Assembly (NCBI RefSeq): GCF_000160135.1
Contig: NZ_GG729934.1
Location: 314,499-378,498 of the forward strand
DNA from: Oribacterium sp. oral taxon 078 str. F0262
GTDB taxonomy: Bacteria; Bacillota; Clostridia; Lachnospirales; Lachnospiraceae
Length of the DNA: 64,000 nt
Reading direction: 5' to 3'
The notes under the pieces are model-generated. The model had not been told where the DNA came from. It ran no database searches and saw only the letters and a program-made list of their open reading frames with translations. The translations under genes and the position numbers were made by a program. Position 1 is the first letter of the stretch. Every line of letters begins with the position of its first letter. Positions 17,328 through 26,824 of the stretch are shown here, in pieces.

Positions 17328-19029
17328 TCCCCCTCCTTCCTTTTCCCTTCCTCTCACAGAAACAGCGAAACAATGCCGAGAGAAGGGCGGAAAGCAATAC
17401 CGTGGAGAGTATCATCAGCGCGGACAAAAGGGAAGCCGTGCCGTATTCTCCCGAATTGATCAGATCAAAAAGTGTATATACCGCGATCTTGTGCCCGGCG
17501 TCAATCAGAAAAATGACGGCACCCGCACTGCACATGGAGCTCGTAAAAAGATAGAGAAAGGCGGAGCGGAAGGGCCGAGAGAGCTGCGGCAGTATGATCT
17601 CAAAGAGCAGCCTCCGCTTCGACGCCCCGAGATCCCGGGCCGCGTTTTCAAGCTCTCTGCTGATCTCCAAAAGCGCGGTGCTCCCCATCCGGATGACGAC
17701 CGGGAGCTGCCGAAAGATGAGGTTCAGAACAAGGATCAGAGAGGTTCCCGTGAGCTTTAAGGGCTCCCTGTGAAAGGCCATGATATAGGCGAGCCCGAAG
17801 CAGGTCCCCGGCAGCAGGTAGGGGAGCGAGATCAGAAAGTCCAGCGCATTTTTCCCAAAGCGCAGCCTCCTCTCCATATAATAGGACAGGAGAAGTCCGA
17901 AGAGCGCTCCGAAAAGGGCAGCGGCGAGCGAAAGTCGGAGACTTAGAAGGAGGCTGGAAAGGTCATAGCGAAAAAGCCTCGAAAGATACTCCGACGTAAA
18001 ATGATAGACTCCTCTCTCCGCCTTCAAAAAGCCCAGAAGGAAGATGCAGAGATACTGAAGTGACAAAACGGTAAAATAAAGGAGGCTCAGGATGGAGAGA
18101 AAGGACAGGAAAAGCGCGGGGAGAGAGAGCCTTTGCATAGTAAAGCGTTCCCTGCCTCTCCCGTTTCCATTCCGCCTCTCCCCCTCCCGCACTGCCCGGC
18201 GGTAGAGCAGAAATGCCAGAAAGGCAGGGAGCATGAGAAAGAGATTCATCGCCGCCGCCTTCTCCATCTTTCCGTAGCCGATGATCTGCAAATAGATATC
18301 GGATGCCAAGGTGTCATATCGTCCTCCGATGACAGCGGGCGTACCGAAGTCGGAGAGCGAGCGGAGAAAGCTCAGCCCGAAGGAGGCGAGAAGCGCAGGA
18401 GAAAGCAGGGGGAGGAGCAGGGTCCCGAGAACGGCCATACTTCCCGCCCCGAGATCTCTCGCGGCATCCATCCACTTTCCATCCAGACTCTCCAGATAAT
18501 CCAAAAGGAAAAGGGCATTGAGTGAGCTGAAGTGGAGCGTCTGCATCGCGATGATCCCCCACTTATTGTAGGGATCATAGGAGATCCTGAAAAGATGCCA
18601 GGTAATCAGTCCTCTCCTCCCATAGAGCTGAATATAGCTAAGAGATGAGAGGAAGGGCGGAGACACCAGGCTCATCATGAGCAAGAGGAGAAGGATGCTC
18701 CTCCCCCTCCTTCCGGAAGAGGAGATCCTGAGGGAGAGGAAAAATCCGAGCGCAGTCGAAAAAAGAGCACTCAGAGAAGCCGTATAGAAGCTGTGGAAAA
18801 GGGAGCTTTTCTCCCGAAGAAAGAGCGCGGGCAGGGCAGAAAGTCCGGGCCTTCCCTCCAGATAGAGTGCTCTCCAGAAAATCAGCAAAAGAGGATAGGC
18901 GATAAAGAGGGCACAGGACAGAAGGAGGAGGAAGAGCAGAGGATCCGGACGGGAATGCGAAAAAAGGGCGGCCGCTGCCGCCCTTTCTCCTCTCTTTCCC
19001 TCTGGATTTTCTGAGAGAAGCGCCCGCAT
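17281..19029 (-). CDS. ABC transporter fused double permease (FbpB/ThiP type)
   Basis: 582 residues from the ATG at 19029 (MRALLSENPEG). Twelve or so helices form two tandem BPD-transport domains in one chain, each with its own EAA loop: MDAARDLGAGSMAVLGTLLLP near residue 200 and ENAARDLGASKRRLLFEIIL near residue 485. Such fused permeases are typical of Fe3+, 2-aminoethylphosphonate and thiamine importers. The gene begins 4 bases after the binding-protein stop. Confidence 0.9.
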   Translation of the reverse strand: MRALLSENPEGKRGERAAAAALFSHSRPDPLLFLLLLSCALFIAYPLLLIFWRALYLEGRPGLSALPALFLREKSSLFHSFYTASLSALFSTALGFFLSLRISSSGRRGRSILLLLLMMSLVSPPFLSSLSYIQLYGRRGLITWHLFRISYDPYNKWGIIAMQTLHFSSLNALFLLDYLESLDGKWMDAARDLGAGSMAVLGTLLLPLLSPALLASFGLSFLRSLSDFGTPAVIGGRYDTLASDIYLQIIGYGKMEKAAAMNLFLMLPAFLAFLLYRRAVREGERRNGNGRGRERFTMQRLSLPALFLSFLSILSLLYFTVLSLQYLCIFLLGFLKAERGVYHFTSEYLSRLFRYDLSSLLLSLRLSLAAALFGALFGLLLSYYMERRLRFGKNALDFLISLPYLLPGTCFGLAYIMAFHREPLKLTGTSLILVLNLIFRQLPVVIRMGSTALLEISRELENAARDLGASKRRLLFEIILPQLSRPFRSAFLYLFTSSMCSAGAVIFLIDAGHKIAVYTLFDLINSGEYGTASLLSALMILSTVLLSALLSALFRCFCERKGKGRRGNEGSDRESSRTVHAL

Positions 19030-19033
19030 GAGC

Positions 19034-20149
19034 TTAGGACTCCGCCTTCTGTCCCGCGAGGCTGTCCCAGTTTGCAAGAATCTGATCTCTCTGCGAGCCG
19101 AAGAGGGAGAGATCCTCCTGCATCAGCGTATTTAAGTCAAAGCCGGCATCCAGTCCCTCGATATTCGGCTTTACGACCTTTATCGTGTTCTTTCCGTCGA
19201 TCTCCGCGAGCTCCTTCAGATGCTCATCGCTGCTGTAGAGCCAGTTTAAGAACTTCACCGCGGCATCTTTGTTTTTCGCTCCCTTAAAGACAGCGACTCC
19301 CTCCGGAATATAGGGGATGCCATCCGAGGGATAGACCAGGCTGCAGTTTTGCTCCTCCGCGAGCTTCTCCGTCTTCTTGTCCATCGGAGTAATTCCGATC
19401 GCGGCCTCTCCGGCTGCCGTCTTCTCCCTGGGGTCTCCGCCTCTTTTAGCGTAGTACTTCACATTTTCATTCAGGGAGGTGAAATACTTCCAGCCCTCTT
19501 CCTCTCCCTTCTTCTGAAGGATTGCATTCACAACACCGTAATTGGTGCCGGAGATCGCCGGATTGGACATGAGGATCTCGTCCTTATAGGCCGGATTCGT
19601 CAGATCGTCCCAGCTCTTTGGCTCCGGAGCACCGAGCTTCTTCAGCTCCTCCGTATTCACGATAAAGCCGACGACGGTCAGCCCCTTGGTGTACCAATAC
19701 CCCTCGCTGTCCTTATAGTCCGAAGCGATATCCTTTGCGGCATCCAGCTCCACCTTCTCCAAAAGGCCGTCCGCCTTCGCGCTCATAAAGGCATCGATTC
19801 CGCCGCCAAACCAAAGATCCGCCATCGGCGTTCCCCCCTCCGCCTTCAGCTTGGAGAGGACCTCACCGGAGGACATGGAGAGAAGCTCGGTCTTGATCCC
19901 CGTGTCCGCCGTGAAGGAATCAAAGAGCTTCTGATAATCCTTGGAGGTCGCGACGACAGAAAGGCTTCCGCCCTCGGAAGCGGAGTCCGCGGCGGCCGCC
20001 GTCGTCTCAGCTTTCTCGGATTCCGCACTCGACTCCTCAGAGGAAGAAGCAGCTCCTGTGCTCTGCATAGCGGTGGAGCCCCCGCAGGACGCGAGAAGGA
20101 GTGACGCGGCGAGCGGAAGAGCCCATGCGATATTAAAGATTTTTTTCAT
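19034..20149 (-). CDS. Iron(III)-type ABC substrate-binding lipoprotein
   Basis: 371 residues. Lipobox LLASCGG puts the lipidated Cys at residue 22, followed by a Ser/Glu/Ala-rich linker to about residue 60. The type II binding-protein fold follows: LSVVATSKDYQKLFDSF, ADLWFGGGIDAFMSA and SWDDLTNPAYKDEILMSNP, the last two being signatures of the FbpA/PhnS/ThiB group. Two tyrosines expected in Fe3+ binders cannot be placed with certainty, so the substrate stays open. Starts 32 bases after the nucleoside hydrolase gene and precedes the fused permease. Confidence 0.85.
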   Translation of the reverse strand: MKKIFNIAWALPLAASLLLASCGGSTAMQSTGAASSSEESSAESEKAETTAAAADSASEGGSLSVVATSKDYQKLFDSFTADTGIKTELLSMSSGEVLSKLKAEGGTPMADLWFGGGIDAFMSAKADGLLEKVELDAAKDIASDYKDSEGYWYTKGLTVVGFIVNTEELKKLGAPEPKSWDDLTNPAYKDEILMSNPAISGTNYGVVNAILQKKGEEEGWKYFTSLNENVKYYAKRGGDPREKTAAGEAAIGITPMDKKTEKLAEEQNCSLVYPSDGIPYIPEGVAVFKGAKNKDAAVKFLNWLYSSDEHLKELAEIDGKNTIKVVKPNIEGLDAGFDLNTLMQEDLSLFGSQRDQILANWDSLAGQKAES

Positions 20150-20181
20150 TCTGATACCTCCCTTTCAAAACTCAAACGTTT

Positions 20182-21075
20182 CTAGTCTAGCACGGATTTT
20201 TCCGAAAAGGAAGCGGAAATTCCACTGTAAAAAGCCTCCCGGAAGGCCCCTTCCTCCCTGATTTCCGGAAGCTTCAGTACTGCATTCCCGCTCTCCCCCG
20301 GGGAAGCCCGCCGGAGAAAACCGTGCTTAAGATCCTCCCCGCAAAGCCGGCAAGAGGCCCTGTGATCGAAAAAAAGCTCCGGCCTTGCGAGATAGATCGC
20401 CGCTGTCACATCCCAGTTGATAAAGCCCGGTATCCCGTAGATTTCCTCATTGTCGATAAACCAATGGAGGCTCTTCTTCAGGATATACCTCCCAAGCTCT
20501 GAGGAGGAGAGTCTCTCCTGAAATTCCTTCAGGGGGAATATGACCTTTCTGCACTGATTTCCCGTCAGGACGGCTGCCCCGGGAAAGGAGCAGAGTGTGC
20601 GGAGGCTCGCCTCATAGTCCACGGAGAGGTTCAGCTCCTCCATCTTCTTTTTCCGAAAGATCAGTTCCTCCGTGATCCCTCCCATGATGGTGAGCGAGGA
20701 AAGAGAGCGAAAGAAATCCTTTTTCCGTTCCGATGCGCCGCAGAGATCCGTGAGGCAGCCGGTGGCGAGGATTTCCAGCTCCCCCTCATGCTTTTTTGCG
20801 AGGAAGGAGAGCGCCTCCGCCCCCTCGCTTTCATAATCCCCCGCCCTCTCTCCTCCCCGAAAGAGGGGGATGTCCCTCCTTCCGATCTCTGCGAGGAGCT
20901 TCTCCGTATTCCGATAGACCTGCTCCGTACTGCTGTTTCCGAAGCAGGCGACAAGGCCGAGGATCTCGATCTCCTCCCTCCCGAGAAGATAGAGAAGGGC
21001 CAGCCCGTCGTCCACATCGCAGTGCGGAATGCCCATCGTATTGTCAAAAACCAGCACCAGCTTTCTCTTTCCCAT
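20182..21075 (-). CDS. Nucleoside hydrolase-like protein
   Basis: 297 residues from the ATG at 21075 (MGKRKLVLVFDNTMG). FDNTMGIPHCDVDDGLALLYLL stands where the family has the DTDxGxDD Ca2+-binding cluster, with the later Asps conserved. Other family features are EILATGCLTDLC, TIMGGI and INWDVTAAIYLA (the C-terminal Asp). The enzyme would split ribonucleosides into base and ribose. It overlaps the YnjD-like ATPase gene by 32 bases, which raises the question whether that importer brings in a nucleoside or base. The divergent first motif leaves some doubt about activity. Confidence 0.75.
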   Translation of the reverse strand: MGKRKLVLVFDNTMGIPHCDVDDGLALLYLLGREEIEILGLVACFGNSSTEQVYRNTEKLLAEIGRRDIPLFRGGERAGDYESEGAEALSFLAKKHEGELEILATGCLTDLCGASERKKDFFRSLSSLTIMGGITEELIFRKKKMEELNLSVDYEASLRTLCSFPGAAVLTGNQCRKVIFPLKEFQERLSSSELGRYILKKSLHWFIDNEEIYGIPGFINWDVTAAIYLARPELFFDHRASCRLCGEDLKHGFLRRASPGESGNAVLKLPEIREEGAFREAFYSGISASFSEKSVLD

Positions 21076-22156
21076 GAAAAACCTCCCCGGGCTCTCCCTC
21101 TGTCTCCGGGGGAAGCAGGACAGGAAGCCCTGAGCCCTCTCTCCGGAAAATCCCAAAGCGCTCTCCCTCTCCGGGCTCTCTCCCCCGGGAGCGGGAAAAA
21201 GCCTCATATTCCGAAGAGCTCAGGCTGAGCCGAAGCTTTCTCCCCTCTCTCTCCAAAAGGAGCTTCCAGCTCTCCCCCTCATAGCTTTTTCGTAAAAGGA
21301 TAGAATCCCCTCCCTCTCGGATTCCGATCTCCTGCGGGCGGAGCATCAGCTCACAGCGCCCGTCCCGCTCCTCCTCCCCTGAGCCAAGCGGAATTTCCCC
21401 GAGGGAGGAGAAAAAGCTTCCGCCCCGGAGCTCCCCGGGAAAGTAATTCGTCTCCCCCAGAAAGGACGCCGCTTCCCGGCTTTTCGGGCAGTGATAGATC
21501 CTCTCCGGCGTGTCGTATTGAAGGATCCTTCCCCCGCTCATAAGGGCAATCCGATCGGAGAGACGGAGTGCCTCATCCTTTTGATGGGTGATCAAAAGCG
21601 TGGTGATCCGCTTCTTCTCATGGAGTCTTCGGACGAAATCTCCCATCTCCCTCCGAAGCGTCTCGTCCAGTCCGGAGAATGCCTCATCCAAAAGGAGAAG
21701 ACGCGGCTTCGCCGCCAGGGCTCTCGCAAGGGCGACTCTCTGCTGCTGCCCCCCGGAGAGCTCCCGTATCCTCCGCCTCCCAAGGCCCGGGAGCTCCACC
21801 AGCGATAAAAGCTCCTCCGCCCTTTCCCGGATCTTCTCCCTCGAAAGCTTCCGAAGCTTCATCGGAAAGGCAATATTCTCAAAGACATTCATGTTCGGAA
21901 AAAGCCTTAAATCCTGAAATACGATCACCGTCCCCCTCTTCTCGGGAGGAAGTGCGGCGATATTCTCTCCGTCCAGAAGGATCTCCCCGGACTCCGGTCT
22001 CAAAAGTCCCGCGATTACCTTTAAGAGCGTACTTTTCCCGCAGCCGCTCTTTCCGAGCACAGAGATGAACTCTCCGCTCTCTACCGAAAGAGAGAGCGAG
22101 AGAAGTACCTCCTCCTCTTTAAAGCCAAAGCACAGATCCCGAATGGAAAGTCCCAT
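21044..22156 (-). CDS. ABC transporter ATPase (YnjD/PotA type)
   Basis: 370 residues from the ATG at 22156. Walker A GKSGCGKST, Q-loop VFQDLRLFPNM, signature ELSGGQQQRVALARALA, Walker B LLLLDEAFSGLD and switch ITHQKDEAL are present. The C-terminal extension beyond residue 235 carries LMLRPQEIGI, a TOBE-type segment. ATPase of the importer formed with the two permeases and the binding protein upstream. It starts 70 bases after the permease gene and overlaps the nucleoside hydrolase gene. Confidence 0.9.
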   Translation of the reverse strand: MGLSIRDLCFGFKEEEVLLSLSLSVESGEFISVLGKSGCGKSTLLKVIAGLLRPESGEILLDGENIAALPPEKRGTVIVFQDLRLFPNMNVFENIAFPMKLRKLSREKIRERAEELLSLVELPGLGRRRIRELSGGQQQRVALARALAAKPRLLLLDEAFSGLDETLRREMGDFVRRLHEKKRITTLLITHQKDEALRLSDRIALMSGGRILQYDTPERIYHCPKSREAASFLGETNYFPGELRGGSFFSSLGEIPLGSGEEERDGRCELMLRPQEIGIREGGDSILLRKSYEGESWKLLLEREGRKLRLSLSSSEYEAFSRSRGREPGEGERFGIFRREGSGLPVLLPPETEGEPGEVFHGKEKAGAGF

Positions 22157-22226
22157 AATCGCTCCTCTTCCAAAAAGATGAAAGACGCGGTCCGCCCTCT
22201 TTACGGAAAAAGGAGGAAGCAGCGGC

Positions 22227-23024
22227 TCAGTAATCCGAAAAGAGCTCCGCCCGTCTCCCCCCGGTACAGGCCCGCGCGATCCCCTCGAAAATGAAGAAGA
22301 CCAGCGTCGTGACAAGGAGAAAGATCAGCGCATAGAGAGCCGCGAAATTCCTCTCCCCGCTCTGTAAATACGGCACCATGACGACGGAAAAGGTCTTTAC
22401 TCTCCCCCCTCCGATCAAAAGCGTCATAAAATACTGACTGATCGAGATGACATAGGCCATGGTAAAGGCCGAGAGGAGCAGAGGAAAGAGGTTTGGCAGG
22501 CTCACGGAGAAGAAGGCCCGGACCGGACCCGCCCCAAGCACTCTCGCCTGCTCCTCCAGCCCCTCCCCGAGCGCCCTCGTGCCCTCATTCAAAAGGATAT
22601 TCGCATAGGGGAGAGAATACAGGATATGGCAGAGCAGGACACCGGGGATGCTGCTGTAGAGCGCTGTCTTAAGGAAAAGGATCTGAGCCCCCATCGAAAA
22701 GACCGTGCTCGGGACCAAAAAGGGGAGGAGCATGAGGGAGGAGATAAGGCGCTTCCCCGGAAAATCATAAAAGGCCAGGGCTCTTCCGCTCAGAACCGCG
22801 ATGAGGACTGAGAAAAAGGAGGCCAAAAGCGAGAGAAGGATGCTCGTGAAAAATACATTCCCAAGCTCTCCGGCGCGGGCGATCGTGCTTTTCAGTGCTC
22901 TTTCGGAAAAATCCTTCGGCAGGATATTCGGCCAGGGCCAGCGCTCCGTAAAGACCCAGAAAAAGAGGCTGAAAAGCGGAAGCAGTATGAGGAGAGAGAG
23001 GAGGATAAGGAACGCTTTTCTCAT
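22227..23024 (-). CDS. ABC transporter permease 2 (PotC/YnjC-half type)
   Basis: 265 residues with six predicted helices. The EAA loop is EQARVLGAGPVRAFFSVSLP near residue 160. The long loop after the first helix (FTERWPWPNILPKDFS) resembles the YnjC C-terminal half and PotC. Overlaps the upstream permease by 4 bases (ATGA), so the two are translationally coupled and probably form a heterodimer. Confidence 0.88.
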   Translation of the reverse strand: MRKAFLILLSLLILLPLFSLFFWVFTERWPWPNILPKDFSERALKSTIARAGELGNVFFTSILLSLLASFFSVLIAVLSGRALAFYDFPGKRLISSLMLLPFLVPSTVFSMGAQILFLKTALYSSIPGVLLCHILYSLPYANILLNEGTRALGEGLEEQARVLGAGPVRAFFSVSLPNLFPLLLSAFTMAYVISISQYFMTLLIGGGRVKTFSVVMVPYLQSGERNFAALYALIFLLVTTLVFFIFEGIARACTGGRRAELFSDY

Positions 23025-23878
23025 TTCTCTCTCCTCTCTCCTCCCATGAGGAGGAAGCGATAGATCAGGGCGGACAGAAGCGAAAGTCCCATCAAAATCC
23101 CATTATAGGAAAGCGCAATGGGACGGTTCGAAAGGTCCTTCTGGAATTCCTGATAGGCGAGGATCGGAAGAGCCTTCGGCACCGTCGCCCCCATCAGTGC
23201 CGGGAGCTCATAGGCACCGAGGGAAAAGGTGAAAATGATCAGGAAGCCGGAGAAAATCGTGGGAAGACAGAGCGGCAGCGTAATCTCAAAAAATGCTCTC
23301 CGCTCCGTCGCCCCCAGATTGACCGCCGCCTCTCCCAGCCGCCTGCTCACCCCCGCCATAAGGGAGAGCACAAAGTAAGCGATAAAGGGAGCCTCCTTCC
23401 AGAGATAGGCGAGAATCACCCCGATCCCAAAGCGGTCATAGACAAAGAGCGGGAAGTCCCCCTGGCTTTGGATCCATCCAAAATGGAAGCAAAGCCGGGC
23501 GAGAAGACCATTTTGCGAAATCGTATTGATGAAAAAGAGCGCTGTGATGACATGGGGCACAAGAATCGGAAGCTTTATGACAGAGAGCAGGATTCCTCTG
23601 TCCCAGCGGCTCCGGATCATGAAGGCGGCGATCAGGATTCCGAGCAATACGGAAAAGAGCGCGGACAGGGCGGAGGTCTTCACACTGTAAAGGATGGACG
23701 GCAGTGTGTCCGCCCTTCTGAAGATCTCCCCGTAGTAGCGAAGCGTCAGACCGACTCCCCCCCGGAGCGGACTGAGGCCGAAGCTCCAGCCGAGGCCGAG
23801 CAGGATTCCGGACAGAAAGAGAAGCCCGAAAAAGAGCTGCGGCAGGAGCAAAAGCCAGGGAAAGCACCTTTTCCTCAT
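23021..23878 (-). CDS. ABC transporter permease 1 (PotB/YnjC-half type)
   Basis: 285 residues, six helices. The EAA loop EAAVNLGATERRAFFEITLP is near residue 190. It begins 1 base after the binding-protein stop and overlaps the second permease by 4 bases. In E. coli YnjC the two halves are fused, while here they are separate genes; this comparison is from general family knowledge. Confidence 0.88.
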   Translation of the reverse strand: MRKRCFPWLLLLPQLFFGLLFLSGILLGLGWSFGLSPLRGGVGLTLRYYGEIFRRADTLPSILYSVKTSALSALFSVLLGILIAAFMIRSRWDRGILLSVIKLPILVPHVITALFFINTISQNGLLARLCFHFGWIQSQGDFPLFVYDRFGIGVILAYLWKEAPFIAYFVLSLMAGVSRRLGEAAVNLGATERRAFFEITLPLCLPTIFSGFLIIFTFSLGAYELPALMGATVPKALPILAYQEFQKDLSNRPIALSYNGILMGLSLLSALIYRFLLMGGERREK

Positions 23879-23879
23879 G

Positions 23880-25205
23880 CTATTTCCCCGGGACCTCCTC
23901 CGCCCAGATTTCCTCTATGATCGGAACCAGTCCCGCCGGCATCTCCGGAAGACGCTTCGAGAGAAGCTCCTCCTGGGAGAGGACGCCCTTTCCCACATCG
24001 ACAGAGTCGAAGAGCTGCTTCTCCTCCGCGTTAAGCTTCTGATAATCCACGACCGGGATCGTGCGGAGGGTCTTGTAGCGCTCCGCCTGAACCTCGGGAG
24101 ACATCATCTCGTTGATCGCGACCTCCGCTGCCTCCTTGTGCTGAGAATTTTCGGCGATCGCAATGTAATTCGTGTTTCCGATCGTCCCCTTCTCGAACTG
24201 GAAGCTTCGAGTGCTCTCCGGGAAGGATCCGTCTTCGATGTTCGTCGCAACGCTGAAGGCGCCGTAGCTCATGCCCATGACGAGCTCCCCGTCCGCGAAC
24301 ATATTTTTCATCGTCGGCTCCTTGTCCGGAAAGCTCTTTCCCTCATTCCAGAGGTAGGGATTTAAGCTTCTGAGATATTCCATGGCGGGCTCAACCGCCT
24401 TTCGCACGGTTTCCTTATCCTCCGGCATATTCTGAAACTGCTCGTAGCCGCAGATATCGTAGATGATATTCCGGACAAAGGCGGAGCCGGTGAAGTCCGG
24501 AAGGGCGGGATAGCTCACTTTTCCCTTGTATTTCTTTGCAAAGGCGAGAAGCTCCTCCGTATTTTTCGGCGTCTCCGGCGTCACCGCGCTGTCGTTGTAC
24601 AGGATGAGCTGCGCCTTCCCGTAGGGGGCCTCGTAGCCCTCGATCGGGAAGCCGAAGTCGTAGCTTGTCTCCCGATCATCGCTGTCGATATAGCTCTTGA
24701 AATTCGGGAGTTCCTCGGCGAAGGGACCGTAGAGGAGCTTTCCTTCCTTTGCCGTCTTGAAGTTCTCCCCGTTGATCCAGATCATATCGATCGAGCCGTC
24801 CTTTTTCCCGGAGCCGACCTCCCCGGAGAGCTGGCTTAAAATCGTCTCGATATCCATCCCCACCCTTTTCAGACGAATATCATACTTTTCCTTAAGTCTG
24901 TCCGAAAAATATCCGTCCAGCCAGTTGTTCAGGCGCTCATCGCCTCCCCAGCCGTAGAAACTGAGCTCTGAGCCCCTGGCCTTTTCCAAAAGTGCCGCAT
25001 AGTCCTTTTCGTTCGAAGAGGCGTTTTGCTCTGCCGCATCGCTCTTCCCGCTCTCTTCGCCCGGCTTTGAGCTCTCCCCGCTCTGACTCTCACTTCCGCT
25101 CTTTGCCGCCGTCGTCTCTCCCGCTCTGCCATTTCCCCCGCAGGATACGAGAGAGGCCGCCAAAAGGAGGGACAAAAGAAAGGATGCCAATTGTTTTCTT
25201 TTCAT
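23880..25205 (-). CDS. YnjB-like ABC substrate-binding lipoprotein
   Basis: 441 residues. Lipobox LVSCGG (Cys 22) and a Gly/Ser/Glu-rich linker to about residue 68 precede the binding domain. FYGWGGDERLNNWLDGYF at its start, SIDMIWINGENFKTAKEG and DFGFPIEGYEAPYGKAQLI strongly recall YnjB, the binding protein of an orphan E. coli importer. The substrate is unknown; ynjB sits in a sulfur-related neighbourhood with a rhodanese (YnjE) and TVP38-type proteins, and the same partners are present here. First gene of its four-gene transport set, 26 bases after the TVP38 gene. Confidence 0.85.
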   Translation of the reverse strand: MKRKQLASFLLSLLLAASLVSCGGNGRAGETTAAKSGSESQSGESSKPGEESGKSDAAEQNASSNEKDYAALLEKARGSELSFYGWGGDERLNNWLDGYFSDRLKEKYDIRLKRVGMDIETILSQLSGEVGSGKKDGSIDMIWINGENFKTAKEGKLLYGPFAEELPNFKSYIDSDDRETSYDFGFPIEGYEAPYGKAQLILYNDSAVTPETPKNTEELLAFAKKYKGKVSYPALPDFTGSAFVRNIIYDICGYEQFQNMPEDKETVRKAVEPAMEYLRSLNPYLWNEGKSFPDKEPTMKNMFADGELVMGMSYGAFSVATNIEDGSFPESTRSFQFEKGTIGNTNYIAIAENSQHKEAAEVAINEMMSPEVQAERYKTLRTIPVVDYQKLNAEEKQLFDSVDVGKGVLSQEELLSKRLPEMPAGLVPIIEEIWAEEVPGK

Positions 25206-25231
25206 ACTTTTCTCCCATCATTAAAAATCCA

Positions 25232-25918
25232 TCAATGTCGCTCTTTGTAGAGCTGTCTTCCGAGCATGATCAGGAAGGAGAGCGCAAAGAGTATCAGGAG
25301 TCCTGTCACGAAGAGCTTCGCTCCTCCGGTCAGAAAGCCTCCCACATAGGAGTAGATGATTGTCGCCGGGAGCTGTCCGATCCCGGTCGCGACAAAGAAG
25401 CTCCAGAAGGAAATGGAGGTGAGGCCCGCCGCGTAGCTCACGATATCGAAGGAGATAAAGGGCAGGAGGCGCGCAATCAGAATGCTCATCCTGCCATGCC
25501 TTTTAAAGAATTCCTCTATATTCTGAAGCCCGGAGCGGCTTGTCAGCTTCACCACGGCTTCTCTTCCCAGCAGGCGCGCGATGAAAAAGCAAAGCGAAGC
25601 GCCCGCCATCGCGCTGCTCCAGGAGAGGATCGCTCCTCTCCACCAGCCGAAGAGATTCGCATTCGCGAAGGTGAGGAGGAAGGCGGGAAGAGGTGCCGCC
25701 ACAGACTGCAATATCATGAGGAGGAAGGAAATCAGAGCCGCATAGGCCCCATAAGAAGCCACGAAATCACGGAGCACCGTGAAATCCCCCGTTGCGAACA
25801 TCGACACAATATAAAGCGCCCCGCCCCTTAGTTTCGGAATCAGGAAAAAAGCGAGGAGCAGGATCAGCAAAAAGGCGAGGAAAATACTGCGCCCAAACTG
25901 CATTTTATTTTTCTTCAT
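25232..25918 (-). CDS. TVP38/TMEM64 (YdjX/YdjZ-like) membrane protein
   Basis: 228 residues, about five helices. The VTT core shows QSVAAPLPAFLLTFANANLFG near residue 70, GREAV, and RLLPFISFDIVSYAAGLT near residue 147, the family's signature. In E. coli ydjX and ydjZ flank the ynj importer genes; the same pairing is seen here. The molecular role is not settled; related proteins act as lipid scramblases. A second paralogue is at 30655-31356. Confidence 0.9.
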   Translation of the reverse strand: MKKNKMQFGRSIFLAFLLILLLAFFLIPKLRGGALYIVSMFATGDFTVLRDFVASYGAYAALISFLLMILQSVAAPLPAFLLTFANANLFGWWRGAILSWSSAMAGASLCFFIARLLGREAVVKLTSRSGLQNIEEFFKRHGRMSILIARLLPFISFDIVSYAAGLTSISFWSFFVATGIGQLPATIIYSYVGGFLTGGAKLFVTGLLILFALSFLIMLGRQLYKERH

Positions 25919-26029
25919 GAATACTCTCTCTCACGGCATCCTGTCAGATTCGAGAGGCCGAAGGCGTTTCCGCGCTTCGGTCTCCCGAATGCAAGGAGGC
26001 AATATCATTTCTGTCTGAAATCCCGGTTC

Positions 26030-26824
26030 TCAATGGAAGCTGTATTCCATTTCCTTGGTTCCGTCCAGTGTATTCCAGACATTGGTATAGCCCTTGTCCG
26101 CGATATACTCCGCTGCCTTCTGAGAGCGGTTTCCGGAGTAGCAGTGCGTCAGAATGAGAGCATCCTTATTCTCCGGAAGAAGCGAATCCAGATCGGAGAG
26201 CTTATCGACGCTCACATTGACCGCCTTATCGAAGTGATCCTTCTCATAGTCCTTCGCCTCTCTCACATCGACGATGAGATCGGCCTCGTCCTTTTTCTTC
26301 ATGAGCTCTTCGCCGGTAATATTGCCATACTTCACAAGCTTGTAGTCGTACTGCTTCACCCCGTCGGCATTCCTCACATCCTTGAATCCGTTTTCCGCGA
26401 GGAGCTTCGCGGCCTCGCCGGACTTCTTCCCGGAATTGCAGTAGAGGATCAAGGTCTTGTCCTTCCAGGGCTCGAGCTCTCCGAGCCGGTCCTTCAGCGT
26501 ATCCAGCGGCATGTTGACCGCGAACTTCACGTGTCCCTCTGCATACTCCTCCGGAGAGCGAACATCGATGACCAGCGCGGTCTCCTTCTTATCCTTATCA
26601 TCCTCCAGAGCCTGGAGATCCGCTCCGGACATGGTTTTTACTTCAGAGCTCTTCTCTTCCCCTGCCTTCTCTGTCTTTCCCTGCGCCTCCGATCCTCCCT
26701 GATCCGAAGCTGCCGCCGCTGCCGTCGTCCCCGAGGAAGCCTTTCCGGATTCCCCGCAGCTTGTCGAGACAGCCGCAAGAGCTAAAATTCCCATGAGAAG
26801 AAGCAGATTCCTGGTTTTTTTCAT
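26030..26824 (-). CDS. Double-rhodanese lipoprotein
   Basis: 264 residues from the ATG at 26824 (MKKTRNLLLLMG). Lipobox AVSTSCGES gives a lipidated Cys near residue 22, then a linker to about 60. Two rhodanese domains follow. The first has DVRSPEEYAEGHV and active loop YCNSGKKSGEA; the second has DVREAKDYEKDHF and HCYSGNRSQKA. Both active Cys are present, so both could hold a persulfide. It would act outside the membrane, perhaps passing sulfur to partners in the same cluster. 111 bases separate it from the TVP38 gene. Confidence 0.88.
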   Translation of the reverse strand: MKKTRNLLLLMGILALAAVSTSCGESGKASSGTTAAAAASDQGGSEAQGKTEKAGEEKSSEVKTMSGADLQALEDDKDKKETALVIDVRSPEEYAEGHVKFAVNMPLDTLKDRLGELEPWKDKTLILYCNSGKKSGEAAKLLAENGFKDVRNADGVKQYDYKLVKYGNITGEELMKKKDEADLIVDVREAKDYEKDHFDKAVNVSVDKLSDLDSLLPENKDALILTHCYSGNRSQKAAEYIADKGYTNVWNTLDGTKEMEYSFH